Below the pieces are notes generated by a model that searched no databases, was not told the origin of the DNA, and saw nothing but the letters and a program-made list of their open reading frames with translations. The position numbers and the translations under genes are program-made. A stretch of DNA of 64,000 nucleotides from Tridacna crocea (taxonomy: Eukaryota > Mollusca > Bivalvia > Cardiida > Cardiidae), in contig OX031062.1 in the NCBI GenBank assembly GCA_943736015.1, positions 57,896,962 through 57,960,961 on the forward strand, written 5' to 3'. Below are positions 1-15,000 of the stretch, piece after piece; the first letter of the stretch is position 1; every line of letters starts with the position of its first letter.

Positions 1-36
1 CCTGGACTCCGAAACTTTCCATTGGGAAAAATGCCT
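1..36 (-). CDS. Possible plexin-like exon 12, cut by the window edge
   Basis: A good acceptor (TATCTTCTTACAG) at 37-49 is followed by 36 open bases reaching the window edge. In phase 0 it would read RHFSQWKVSESR. This is too short to match to a domain, and AG|GCA two bases further in is an alternative start. Confidence 0.4.
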
Positions 37-3000
37 CTGTAAGAAGATATTTTATCAGTTATCATACCTCAGCCTTTACACCAAGAGTCACTGAGTTTGG
101 CAGGTATGATTCTTAATTCATTATAGTGCACTATTAACCCTTTACCATACAATGCCGACTTTAGACGCCCCTGGAAAAGAAGCCTTTTGAAAACATTATG
201 GGAACAGAAGAAAATGCTGGTAACCATTTTCTCCTTTTCCCACAACGTTTTCTATTCTATCAAAGAAAATTACATCATTTGAGCCACACTGAAATTGTCG
301 TCTGCAAATGCTTTCAATTTGGACAAGGCTAAAATTTTGTCGTCTGGTAAAAGGTTAAGTGTACAAATGTAGTTGTAAGTAAAATTGGCAATTGTTTAAA
401 ATCTGTTAGGAATACACTGCCTTTATCAAACGACAAAATTTTAGACTTGTCCAAATTAAAAGCATATGCAGACAACTATATAAATGTGCCCAAGAAATTG
501 AAACTTGAATTTAAAAGAGTAGAAAACATTGTTGGAAAAGGAGAAAATGCTGGTTACCAGCATTTTCTCCTTTTACCACAATGTTTTCAAAAGGCTTCTT
601 CCTGTGGGTTGTAAAAACCAGGGATTTTTTTTTTTTGGTAAAGAGTTAATCAAGCAGTAAAACGAGCATTGGGAGAAACTGATTGTACAGAACAATTTCT
701 CCTTTTGCCATAATGTTTTGACATGTAATTACACTTAATTCATTTAGATAATCAATATTTTTTTATACATCATATTTGCTTTAACCCTTGACCACACAAT
801 CATAACTTTTAATGACCCTGGGAAAGAGGCCTTTTGAAAACATTGTGCGAAAAGGAGAAAATGCTGGTACCCAGTATTTTCTCCTTTTCCCACAACTTTT
901 TCCACCCATCAAAAAAAGAAATCACCATTTTAACAACATTTAATTTGTCGTCTGCAAATTCTTCCAATTTGGACAAGTCTAAAGTTTTGTCGTTTGATAA
1001 AGAGTTAAGGGATAACAAACCTACCTGACTGGTGATTTCCATCTACGTAGGATTGCCCGAATTTCAACATCAACTTCGTGGAGAAAGTACCTGTGTCGGC
1101 ACTTAGTGAAGTCTGGAATTATTTGTGCATACTTTGTACTGACAGTTGACAGTTCTAGAAAAAGTCCTCTAGGAGAGGTTTAATGCATTACCACATGATA
1201 AAATTTTAGATTTGTCCAAATTGAAAGCATTTGCAGATGACAAAATAAAAGTGACTTGAAATTTGTTTTCTAAAGGGTAGAAAACATTGTGGGAATAGGA
1301 GAAAATGCTGATTACCAGTATATGGTTACCAGCATTTTCTCCTTTTCCCACAATGTTTTCTAAAGGCTTCTTTCTCAGGATCATCAAAGGTAGAGATTGT
1401 GTGGTAATGGGTTAAGCCTATACCAACTAATCATATGCTTTATGATCTGACAGTTTTTTAGGATGATGGTTTTTAAGAATTTCATGGGCAAAGAAGGAAA
1501 TGCTGGTAAACAATATATGTTTCCTTTTCCCACGTTTTCTAACTCTTCAAAGACAGGTCACATCACTTGAGCCACTTATTTCTCATCTGCAAAATGGTAT
1601 CAAAATGGACAAGTCTTACATTTTGCGACTGATCATGACTGTGCAATTATAATTGCTGTTTTACATTTTCCAATGGTATGTCTCATAATACATAGAAGTC
1701 TAATCAAACCCTTTATAAATAAAAACAAACCTGACTTATTAACAACCTGTGGTAACTAGAGCTGTCACTGAATGTGACCTAATAATCCCCCCCCCCCCCC
1801 TCCCCAGCGGTTTGAAAAAATTGTCAAGTTCAAGGGGATATAATTCCTCAAACAGGAAGAGTTGACACTTCTGTCTTGTGTAGAATTGACCTTTAGCCAA
1901 ACAATCCTGGGTATGACCCTTGGAATGAAGCCCTCTGAAAAACATTGTGGGAAAAGGACAAAATGCTGGTAACCAGCATTCTCTCCTTTTCCCACAGTGT
2001 TTTCTACTCAGAGCATACACTGGATTTACCCTATACTACACAATCCTGACTTTTAACGACCCTTAGGAGAAAGCCGTTTTAAAACACTGAGGGAAAAGGA
2101 ACCAGCATTTTCTCCTTTCCTCACAATGTTTTCTACCCTTCACAAGACAAATTTCAAATTTTCAGTCACTTTTATTTTGTTGACTGCAAATGCTTTCAAT
2201 TTGGAGAAGCCTAAAATATTGTCGTATGGTAATCAGTTAAGTTCGTATTGGAGTTCAACTGCATTTTAACAGCTTCGTTAATATCATAGTGGTCAGTGAC
2301 TCATCTATGTGTTTCCTGGCTTTCTCATACCAGCACTGACACAACCTTCTTTCAAAAGCCACTGACTACTTATCTTACATGCATTAGAGGCAAGAGACCA
2401 AAAAGTTGCCGAAAAGAAAATTTGCTGCATTCAGGTATCAAACCACCAACCTCCAGGTCAAAAGTCAGATAACCAATGAGCTACCTAGATCTAAGCTCAT
2501 TGACATATGTACATTAAGGTTTTTGAATAACTGAGGAACGGGATACATTCATAAAATTTGAAATTTCAGCTTACAAGATTTAGCAAACATCTGACAGTAG
2601 TTGTGTTGATGTATATAGCAGTAAATGTCACAGGTTCTGGGAACCTTGCTTCACAACTGTAAGTAGTACCTGTCATAGCCTGTAAAGGAGAAAAAGCAAA
2701 TTCAGAGATCTTTACAAGTAACGAATTAAACTTGTGAAAGTAAATACTTTGCTTTCTGGTATAGAATTGTAGCCTTTTTCTGGTAACCCTATCACAGACA
2801 ACGAAATTTTGGACTTCCAAGCATTTGCAGACAACAAACTCTGTGGTTCGAATATGAGGACTTCACTTTTAGAAGGTAAAAAAACCAGTGTGGAAAAAGA
2901 AGAAAATGCTGCTATTTCAAAATAGTCTTCTGTGACTCAGTCATTAAAACACGGGATTATGCAGTATAAGGGTCAGTTACCACCTGTTAAAGTCAAACAT

Positions 3001-6000
3001 AAGAATGTCCTTTACTAAATACCATCACTGTCTAGAAATTTTACTGTGGTAACAATATATAAAGATCAAAAGCTAGCTACAAATATTGACAAACTTTAAG
3101 ATGAAAATCCAAATAAAGAAAAAAAAACTCTTTTCAATTGCCATTAAAAGTTCTTGGTTAAGTTTATCAAAGAGAGAGAAAAGAATTCTTTAATAACATT
3201 ATTGAAATATAACCCCCATGGTTGTTAAAAAAAAACTTTTATGTAGAAGCACCTACCTCTAAAAAGTTGTTTCCTTCAATAGTGACACCATATTCAGCTT
3301 TAGATATAATCAGGGTACCATTATCATCTCTCAGGTCATCATTGAAAGTGAAATTAACGCTGGCTGGACATCCATCTTCCTGTAATCATGAAATCTCTCA
3401 TTATTACACTGTTACATGTAGCAAATAAAACATATCTGTTTAGCATTTTAACCCTTTCCAAAACGACAAACTTTTTGACTGCACCAAATTGAAAGCATTT
3501 GCAGACAACAATTCAACTCTTGCTGAAAAGATGATTTCTGTCTATGATAGGGTAGAAAACATTGTGGGAAAAGGAGAAAATACTGGTTACCAGCATTTTC
3601 TCCTTTTCTCACAATGTTTTCAACAGGCTACTATTCCAGACCCGTAAAAACCAGGGTTTGTTTGGGAAAGGTTTAATTAGTAGACAAAACCCACTGACTA
3701 CTCTCCAGACAAAAACATTTGGACTGTCCAAATTCAAGGCATTTGGAGATGATTTTTCAAAGACGACATAAATGAAGGGATTGGCTTTTGAAAGGTTAGG
3801 AAACATTGTGGGAAAGGAGAAAATGCTAATTACCAGCAGTGTCCTCTTTTCCCACAACAGTTTTAAAAAGCTGTCTTTTTTGGGGTTGATAAAATTCAGG
3901 ATTGTTTGGTAAGTATGTGCGCCATTTTTTGGCAAAATTACCATTGGTGCACATACTCTTTGGAAATAAAATTTAGAGTTTTGATCTTGACTGTAGAGAA
4001 AATACATACATCCCCCAAAAAATTCAACCCTTTTCAACAAATCTAAATTACATTTTAATGGGATGACGAGTTGCATCCTGGGGTCCATACCAAATATGCC
4101 TAGAGCACGGAGGGACCTTATAAAACTACAAACCAATCAATCAATGGATTGTTTGGTAAAGTCTTCAGTTATAGCCAGACTGTTGCACCACAGGCATCTA
4201 AAATTTCAATGGTTGCAAAATATTAATAAAAATTTGATATTATAAGAAAAGCGTATAATGTAGCACAAGATGTGCAACAAAGTTGGTTTCTCACATTAAA
4301 AAGCAAACTGTACCCTGCTCCTATTTATCATTTGACAAACACGCCTAATTTTCAATATATGGAATAAAGCCTTATGCAACAGAGAAAATGCTAGTGAACA
4401 TAACTTTCCCTTTTTTCAAAAAATGTTTTCTACTCTTTCAGACACAAGTTGTAAAATTTCAGACTCATTTAAATTTAACTTGTCACCTATAAAATGTTTC
4501 CAAGTTGGACAATCATCTAGCACATGGTTTATAGCTTTGCTTTGTTTATAGTGCAAAGATCGCCTGAGTTTCTATGCAATGTAATCCATTCATATCTCTT
4601 ACCACACAACCCCAACTTTTAATGACCCTGAGAAAGAAAGCCTTTGAAAACATTGTGAGAAAAGGAGAAAATGTTGGTAGCCAGCATTTTCTCCTTTTCC
4701 CACAATGTTTTCTACCCTATCAAAGGCAGAAATCATAATTTCAGCAACATTCTATTTGTTATCTACATGTGCTTTCAAATTGGAGGATTAAAAAATTTTG
4801 CCATGTGATAAAGGGATATTCAATTTTGATGATAACAATGACTTCAGAAGAGAATCCCAAAGTCAAATGACTTACCATGGTGATAGTCGTGTTTGGGGAA
4901 GTGTTGCCTGTACCTTTATCTACACATCTGCTTGCATATGGGCACCAGTCACATGACCATTTTGTGTTGACACAGTCCATACACCTACATATATGAACAA
5001 ATCCAGTAGAATTCATAGCATTATTCCTTTTGTCTTTTAACCCATTACCACACAATCTCTACTTTGACGCCCCTGAGAAAGAAGCCTTTTGAAAACACTG
5101 TGGGAAAAGGAGAAAATGCTGGTAACCAGCATTTTCTCCTTTTCCAACAGTGTTTTCTACCCTTCCCAGAACAAATTTCAATTTTTAAGTCATCGTTTAT
5201 TTTGTCGTCTGCAAATACTTTCAATTTGAACCAGTCTAAAATTTTGTCAAGTGGTAAAGAGTTAATACAATCCCTCTAAAACAAAAGGATGATATTACAT
5301 ACTTTTTTTTAACCTAATCCAGGTCAATATTATTTATATAAATTAGAATTCTATTTTTACCCTCAGCGGCATGCAAGGCTCCCTTCGCTTCAGTCATAGG
5401 CGAAAACACAGACTTTTACAGATGGTATAGATCAAGAATGTGATCCATTCTATCTGCTTTTTCAGTTAATCCTATTCAATCAAAATCTATGTAATTTTCA
5501 ATCAATTGATATTAGAGCCGTCAAAAGCGGTTTAAACAACAGACAGAATGTTATTTGACAGAGTAAATCTAACCCACTTAACTCTTAAGCAAATGACAAA
5601 ATTTTAGACTTGTCCAAATCGAAAGCATTTGCAGATGACAAAATAAACCCGACTCAAAAATTGAAACTTGATTTTGCAAGATTAGAAAACATTGTGGAAA
5701 AAGAAGAAAATGCTGGTTACCAGCATTTTCTCCTTTTCCCACAATGTTTTCAGAAGGCTTCCTCATCTGGGTCGTAAAAACCAGGTATTGTTTGGTAATG
5801 AGTTAAATTTATTTTCACTTTACAGGGTTAAGTTTTCAAACCAAGTATCCAAGCACAAGTTTCTATTCTTGCCCCACTGCTATACTTACCTTCTGAAGTT
5901 ACCACATTTGAAATAAGTTATCTTTGAGGTCATCAGAGGGTTGGTAGATGTGTTTAAAAACAGGGATACATCCAGCTCCATTGTCCCTGAAATTTTCGAT

Positions 6001-9000
6001 GATCTACACCTTAGCCATGTTCCACACAATGTTGCATTTAGACCCTCTTGAAAAAGAAGCCTTTTGAAAACATTGTGGGAAAAGAAGAAAATGCTGGTAA
6101 CCAGCATTTTCTCCTTTTCCCACAATGTTTTCCACTCTATCAAAGAAAAATTACTGTATCTGAGCCACACTGAAATTGCCGTCTGCGAAATGCTTTCAAC
6201 TAGGACAAAAAATTTTGTTGTATGGTAAGGGGTTAACCCTTCTTGCTGTTGACTGCCATTTACTGACCTTTTGCAAACAATGTAGATCAAGATCAGACTG
6301 CACAAAACCTGCATTCTGATCTTTGATCTACACTTTCCAAGAAGGAGATAATTCTTCCCAAATATTAAATTTGAAATAGCAACCCTTGAGTTTCTACTAT
6401 CCACTTTAAGGTGATGTTTACTTAAACAGCAAGATAAGGGTTAATATAGGAAAATGTTTTGCAAAATCATCATTAGCAGATTTGTATAGCAAAAATCGCA
6501 AACTGTGATCAAAATGTCTGGAACAAAATACATTATGTGTAACAGCGCATGCGTCCTCACTCTCAGTTTTGAATACTAGTAGCTGCTCAGTTCTATCAGT
6601 TTGACCTGAACCAAACACTATCATATAAACTTGTGCCCTGCTCAGTCTACCTTCTACATCTGAATTCATTTTTGGCTTTTTTGTCATTACTTTATATACC
6701 AGCATGGTTACCAACATTTTCTCCTTTTCCTACAATGTTTTCAAAAGGCTTCCATATCATGGTCTCAAAAACTAGGGATTGTTCAGTAAAGTCTTAAGAT
6801 TTAGTTGTTTTGTGAATGTTGCTTCTTTACCACACAATCCCGACTTTAAAAGACCCTGAGAAAAAAAGCCTTTGAAAACATGGTAACCAGCACTTTCTCT
6901 TTTCCCCAAAATGTTTTCTACCCTTCACAGCACAAATTTCAACTTTTTAATTGCATAAAGTTTGTCGTCTGCACATGCTTTCAATTTGAAGAAGTCTAAA
7001 ATTTCGTTGTTTGGTACAGAGTTACCTCTTTACCAGACAACAACATTTTTAGACTGGTCCAAATTTAAAGCATTTACAGACGACAAAATAAAAGTAACCA
7101 AAAATTTAGAAATTTGTTTTGTGATGGGTAGAAAACATTATGGAAAAAGCAGAAAAACGCTGGTTACCAGCATTTTCTACTTTTCCCACAATGTTTTCAA
7201 AAGGCTTCTTTCTCAGGGTCGTTAAAAGTCGAGATTGTGTGGTAAAGAGTTAAGTAAGCTTCATGAGATTGGAAGAAAACAATATTGTTACAAAATAATT
7301 TCAAACACAAACAGAAGTTTCTAACCTCTAGAGGGATCCATAGTAGTTCTAATATCTTGGAAAGGATGATCACAGCTTATCTGATCTTGCTCTGCTGCAT
7401 TTAGCGTAGCTGTTGTATTTTTGGAGAATGAAGATAGGCCCTGTCTGTCATCAGGACGTCTAAAGTTGCAATACAGACTGGTGTTTGTGAAGTCTATATC
7501 ACGGCTGATATGAACAGTGATCTGAAATACAAAGTTTGAGAGCCTTTTTTAAAGTTTTACCTCTATACCAGATGACAACTATGCCAGACTGCTCTAATTA
7601 ACCCATAACCACACAATCCCTACATTTGATGACCCTGAGAAAGAAGCCTACAGAAAACATTGTGGGAAAAGGAGAAAATGCTGGTAACCAGCATTTTCTC
7701 CTTTTTCCCACAATGTTTTCTACCCTTCATAAAACAAATCTCAAATTTCCAGTTACTTTTATTTTTCTCGTCTGCAAATGCTTTTGATTTGGACAAACCT
7801 AAAATTTTGTCATTTGGTAATGAGTTTAAGTTTTACCTCTATACCAGATGACAATTATGCCAGACTCATCCAAACTAAAAGCATTTGCAAATGGCAAATT
7901 AAGATTTGGCTCTAGCACCGGGATTTGTTTTGAAAGAAGTAAAAAGCAATACTGATTACCAATGTTTTCCTCTTTTTTCCACAAAGTTTTCAAAAGCCTT
8001 TTTTCTTACACTTTTTGTACCACAAGATAGTTTGATATAAAACAAAAATCATGCTAAGCATACTTGGGATAAAATCTAAGTACTAGCTCTGACAGGAAAC
8101 AAGAAACAAGAAAAGTTTCCAAACTACATTAGAACAAACATTTTCTCAATTTCTCCCACTGTTTTTTCTCCTTTTCTCACACTGTTTTTCCCAAGCAGGC
8201 TTTTAAAATATGATCTTTAAATACAGGGCTAAAATCATATCAACTCTTTACCACACAATCCCGAGTTTTAATGACCCAGTGCAGGAAGCCTTAAGAAAAC
8301 ATTGTGGGGAAAGGAGAAAATGCTGGTAACCAGCATTTTCTCCTTTTCCCACAATCTTTTCTACCACATCTAAGATAGAAATTGTCACTTGAGTAATGTT
8401 TATTTTGTCCTCTGCAACTGCTTTCAATTTAGTTTGTTCCAAAATTTTGTCGCTTGGTAAAACTTTAAGCATGCATAGGATAGTTTTAAGTACAAGCGCC
8501 TACATAGATCAAGACTGGTTTGCAAATCGTATTTGTAAAATGCATTTCCCAGTTTTACACAAAACTTTCAAAAGCCTTTTTGCATAGGGTCTCTAAATGC
8601 AAGGTTTATTTGTATGTGGTTAAGAATTATGTAACACATGCTAATGATAGTACTTTTAACCCTTTACAAAACAATCCTGACTTAAAAACCCAAACAAAGA
8701 AGACTTTTATAGCATTATGGGAAAAGAAGGATACGCTGGCAACAAGAATTTTCTACTTTTTCCATAATGTTTTCCACGCTTTCTAAGATTACAACCATTA
8801 TTTGTGCCACATAATTATGACTTGCGCTGTCTACAACTTTCAATTTTGACAGGTATAAAACACTGTCCTTTGGTAATGAATTCATTATACACCACAAAAT
8901 CCCAACTTTTAAAGACCCTGAGAAAGAAGCCTACAGAAAACATTGTGGGAAAAGGAGAAAATGCTGGTAACCAGCATTTTCTCCTTTTCCCACAATATTT

Positions 9001-12000
9001 TCAACTCTTTTCCCATAATATTTTCTACCCAATCAAAGCCAGAAATTATCATTTTACCAAGATTTAATTTGTTGTCTGCAGATGCTTTGAATTTTATCCA
9101 GTCCAAAAATTTGTTGATTGGTAAAGACTTTTAACCGTTAAAGTGCTGAATTAATACAAGTGACATTTTTAAATAGGAAAAACATCAAAAATATTGCTGT
9201 ACCAAGGCTTTATTGGCCAGAATATGTAACAAAACAGTGGACAGTGTAGATCCAAGATCAGACTGCACATTCTGTGCAGTCTGATCTAGATCTACACTGT
9301 CAACAAAAACCAGTTAAGTCGGTTCCAGCGCTTTAACTCTTTCCCACACAACAAAAAATATAGACTTGTCCAAACTGAAGGCATTTGCAGACAACAAATT
9401 ACAACTGGCTCAAGTTATGTTATTTGTTCTTGATAGGGCAAAAAACATTGTGAGAAAAGTAGAAAATGCTGGTTACCAGCATTTTCTCCTTTTCCCACAA
9501 TGTTTTCAAAGGCTTTCTTTCTCAGGGTCGATAAAAGTCGGGATTGTTTGGTAAAGAGTTAAGGGTCAAGTACTACCTTAGTAGTCAAAGCAAGAAATTC
9601 ACAACTTACATCCGGAAACGATCTCTGAACATTGATAACATTTGGTACTATCTTGGATATCACTGGACAACTATCTGTTGAAGTTTGACTTGCATGTAAC
9701 CAGATGTGAGAACTCTCACACTCCGAACTAGTTGTGCACCTGTACGAAAACAATATCTTATGTTTAAAGTTTTACCAAACAACAAAATTTTAGACTTGTC
9801 CAAGTTGAAAGCATTTTGCAGATGACAATTTAAATGTGGCATTGAAAAAGAATTTTTCTTTTGGGGATTGTAGAAAACATTGGGGAAAAAGGAGATATTG
9901 CCAGCATTTTATCCTTTTCCTACAAAGTTTTCAAAAGGCTTCTTTTTCAGGATTGTTAAAATTTGGGATTGTGTGGTAAAAAGAGTTAACTCTTTACCAC
10001 AAAACAATTATGTAGACCTGTCCAAGTTGAAGACATTTCTAGGCAGCAATTAGAATTTAGCTCAAGAGATGCCATTTCTCTCAGACGGGGCAGAAAAGAT
10101 TGTGAGAAAAGGAGAAAATACTGGTTACCAGCATTTTCTCCTTTTACCAAAACGTTTTCAATAGGCTTCTTTCCTGGGATTACATAGTAAAGAGTTAAAC
10201 CTATTACCACACAATCCTGGTTTTTACCACCCTAGTTAAGTAGAAATGGAGCAAAGTGACCAATACCCCCAAATGACATCTTGCCAGTTGCCACTGAAGC
10301 AGCTCAATCAGAGAACAGAAATGATTTTTAACTCTTTACCACACAATCCCGACTTTTAACGACCCTTAGGAAGAAAGCTTTTGAAAATATTGTGGGAAAA
10401 GGAGAAAATGCTGGTAACCAGCATTTTCTCCTTTTACCCACGTTTTCTACCCTTCCTAAATCAAATTTCAATTTTTAAGTAACATTACTGGTAATTTTTG
10501 TTGTATGTAAATGCTTTCAATTTGGACTCGTCCAAAATTTTGATGTTTAGTAAAAAGTTTAAACAAGGTTAACATATGACCTTGACCTTTGACCCATGTG
10601 GCCAATAAACAATAGGGAACCTCTTTGGTTCTTAACAAATGCATAGCAGGGAACAGACAGGATTCAAACCTAGAATGCCCCAATGAATGGCCAAAAAATA
10701 AGCACTGAGCTAAAGAGAATTCTCTCTAACACAGTTGTTAGGTATTGTATTTAAACTGGGATGAAGCCATGCATGAAGGGGTGCTCCCATAACAACCCCC
10801 CCACCCCCCTCTTGAATTGATAACTCAAAGCCCTATTAGGCAGAAAGTCCATTTTTGAACAACAAGTGGGATAAATGGCTCAATGGCCAAAGCCAAGATG
10901 AGCCCCCAATCTTACAAAACAAGAGGGCCAAGATGGCCCTGGATCGCTCACCTGAATTTTTGAGATGACCATAGTCTATTTTTTTTTGAGGTATTGAAAC
11001 ATTGGAACCAAATTTATAATTTTGCCAAGCAACTTTCAAAAGGTCACCTGTAAAAGTCATTTCGAAATCTGACCATTAGTTTCAAAAAGAAGAATTTTTA
11101 AGAATTCTTCATTTCTGTATAAGAGCAAGTAGCCCCCATCCACGAGAGCCATGTTTCTTGATGGATCAAAATTTACGAACAAGTTTTGAAAAGGGTCACC
11201 AAAGGAACATCTCTCTGAAATTATTTCAAAATCTGACCAGGGGTTTCAGAGAAAGAGAATTTTAAAGAATTTCATCATGTCCGTATAGTGCAAGTGGCCC
11301 CCATTCACAAGAGCCATGTTTCTTGACGGATCAAAATTATATGTATAGCTTTTGGAAAGGGTCACCCAAGGAACATCTCTGTCAGATTATTTTAAAATCT
11401 GACCACGGGTTTCAGAGAAGAAGAATTTTCAAGAATTTCTTCATTTCCATATAGTGCAAGTAGCCCCCATTCACTAGAGCCATGTTTCTTGGCCAATCAA
11501 AATTTCACGAACAATTTTAGAAAAGGGTCACCCAAGGAATATGTCTGTGAAATTATTTCAAAATCTGGCCAGCGGTTTCAGAGAAGAAGAATTTTTAAGA
11601 ATTTCTTCATTTCTGTATAGTGCAAGTAGCCCCCATTCACCAGAGCCATGTTTCTTGACCAATCAAAATTTCGCGTACAATTTTTGAAAAAGGGTCACCC
11701 AAGGAACATCTGTGTGAAATTATTTTAAAATCTGGCCAGCGGTTTCAGAGAAGAAGAATTTTTAAGAATTTCTTCATTTCTGTATAGTGCAAGTAGCCCC
11801 CATTCACCAGAGCCATGTTTCTTGACCAATCAAAATTTCGCGAACAAAATTTGAGAAGGGTAACCCAAGGAACAAGTCTGTGAAATTATTTCAAAATCTA
11901 ACCAGCTGTTTCAGAGAAGAAGAATTTTTAAGAATTTCTTCATTTCTGTTTAGTGCAAGAAGCCCCTATTCACCAGAGCCATGTTTCTTGACCAATCAAA

Positions 12001-15000
12001 ATTTCGCGAACAATTTTTTAAAAGGGTCACCCAAGGAATAACTCTGTGAAATCATTTCAAAATCTGACCAGCGGTTTCAGAGAAGAAGATTTTTTAAGAA
12101 TTCCTTCATTGCTGTACAGTCCAAAAAGCCCCCATTCACCAGAGCCACATTTTTTGACCAATCAAAATTTCGCGAACACTTTTTGAAAAGGGTCACCCAA
12201 GGAACATATCTGTGAAATTATTTCAAAATCCGACCAGCGGTTTCAGAGGAGAAGATTTTTAAAGAATTCCTTCATTTCTGTATAGTGCAAGAAGCCCCCA
12301 TTCACCAGAGCCACATTTTTTGACGAATCAAAATTTCAGGAACAATTTTTGAAAAGGGTTACCCAAGGAACATATCTGTGAAATTATTTCAAAATCCGAC
12401 TAGCCGTTTCAGAGGAGAAGATTTTTAAAGAATTTGCTAAAAAATTCCATTTGGCAACCAGAGTTTTTGATGGAATCAAATTCTGTGAACAATTTTTAAA
12501 GAGGACCTCCCAAGGAACATTCCTGCTAAGTTTGGTCCAAATCCACCCAGCGGTTTAGGAGGAGTTGATGTTTAAAGAATTGTTGACGACGCACGACGGA
12601 CGACGCACGACAGACGACGGACGACGGACACCGGGTGATCCTAAAAGCTCCCCTTGAGCACGTTGTGCTCAGGTGAGCTAAAAAGTCAGTAACAAAGAAA
12701 CAAATGAACAAATGCATAGCAGAAATACATGGACTATGCAGGATTCAAACTTAGAATGCCCTATTACAAAAGGCCAATACCACAACCATTGAGTTAAGGA
12801 GAATTCTCCCTAACACAGTTGCTAGGTATTGTATTGGGATGAAGCCATGCACGAAAGGGTGGTCTCCCATAATAGGGTCATGAACAGCACTTGTAAAAAG
12901 TCACAGGCTCTTAGGTCAAAAGGCTTTTGAGTAAGATCAAGGCCAGAAAAACATGGAGGGACAGACAGACAGACATGGTGAATCTGATATCACCCCCTCT
13001 GCTTTGTAGGTTGGTGGTACATTAAGACTTTTGAAAACATTGTGGGAATAGTTAAAACACTGGTAACCAACATACACTTCTTTTATAACAATGTTTCTAA
13101 CCTTTCAGAAACAAGTCAAATCATTTTAGCAACATTCTATTTCTTGTTTGCAAATGATCAAGTCCCAAACTTTGTAATTTGCTAAAGGGTTAACTCTTTA
13201 TCACACAATCCCGACTTTTAATAACCCTGAGAAAGGAGCTTATAGGAATTGCAGGAAAAGGAGAAAACGCTGGCTATCCGTATATTTTCCTTTTCCGACA
13301 ATATTTTCTTCCCAAGTCAGAAATCATCATATTAACCAGGCTTAATCTGTTGTCTGCAGATGCTTTGAATTTAGTCCAGTCCAAAAATTTGTAGTTTGCT
13401 AAAGAGTTAACCTTTTACCAAAACTGTTTTAGTTTTCACAACCCTCAGAAAGAAGTCTTTATTGAAACATTATGGGAAAAAGGAGGATGTACACTGTACC
13501 TAAACATCAATTTTTTTCACCCACCATTTTCCTTTATTGAATTGATTGGGAGGGGGGATCCCACTATTTTCCTTTGTTAAATGGAGTGGGGGGAAATATG
13601 GAGTATCATAATTATCTTCACGAAAAGCGCACCACATACTGACAATTACCTAAAATGCACCTTGTGTTTCTATGCACTCACATAGCCATGACCCTGATAA
13701 CCAAGTCATCATGTTATCATGGATTAACAAAACCTAATTTCTGTAACAACTGACTGAATCAAGTGGTATACTGGTTCTTTGACAAGCAGAAAATTGACGA
13801 ACAGCACAAAGTCTGCACAGGTCAACCTGCAAGGACTGTACTGGTTGATCTTCGTCAACCCCTTCCCACCCCCTTCCCCCCCCCCCCCAACATATAATAA
13901 GCCCCCTTTTTACAGAGCATGACTCCAGTAACATATGTACTGAGTTATTATCCACTCTGAACCATGTATTTACATGTCCTTACATATTACCACAAAATAA
14001 TGGACCATGTATTCATATATACATGTATAGTTACATACCATCCAAAATGCACCATGTTTCTATATGTAATTACTTGTTACCCAAAATGCACTGTGTATTT
14101 ACATTGTACAGTGGATTCCACTTAATCGCAACCCTGTTTATCGGGATTTTCGGTTATTTGCAAGATTTGGTCCAGCACCGATCCATTTCCTATTTAGACA
14201 ACGTAAATTTCAACGCTTAATCGGGATCCTATAAATAGAACATTTCGGTTTTTTGCAACGAAAAATTAGCAAGTTATTCGAAATTCTAGTGTTTATTAGC
14301 AATTCCTTGGGATAAGACAGCGAAAAATTCCAATATGTCCGGGAAAAAAAAAGGTTACTCAAAACGATCAAAGTCGAATTATAGTGCATACGGAGATTCA
14401 CAGATAAAAACTGATGCAACTGCATACAAACGACGAGTCCGACATGATCCGTTTTCATAATTAAGTCATTAAAGATAAAAATTCTTGGCGTATTTTATGT
14501 TATTCTTTTCATTTAAGAAAGTGCAATAACGTTTACAAAACATCTGCAAATGGCCGACATTCTGAATATGGACCTCGTTAACTCAGTGGCTGTTTTGCAG
14601 CATTGGTGCATTAGTTTACTTCACTGGTTGCCGATTAGCAAGTTCAACAATTGGACGGTTACGCGAGATTTTGGGTACCAGGCTGTACACCCACCACCAA
14701 GAGCACTGATAAATAAAATGGTAATTTTAGTGCAGAAAAATTGGCGAAAAGATTACTAATTGTACTTAAATCTTGTCTTGGTATAATTCGGCAAAAAATA
14801 AAAAAATTAACATGGACTTTCTATGATCAGACTTCACACTGTGCAGTCTGATCTCGGTCTACGCTCCCCGAAAGCAACTGAAGACGAATTCGGCACTTTA
14901 CCTATTACAAGAAAGACCGATCGAATTAACCTATCACCGATCAGATAATTACACACTGGGTAGAAAAAAACTGTATGTAAGTGTCTCGTTGATAATCCAA

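Noticed and set aside
6418..6717. 99-codon minus-strand ORF between plexin exons 7 and 8
   Set aside because: Not needed to join exons 7 and 8, whose phases already fit. No PSI/IPT pattern, and its start lies in a MITE.
10920..12681. Regular 165-bp repeats as a CRISPR-like array
   Set aside because: Units are contiguous with no unique spacers, the period is far too long, and the setting is a eukaryotic intron; the ends match Helitron-like elements.
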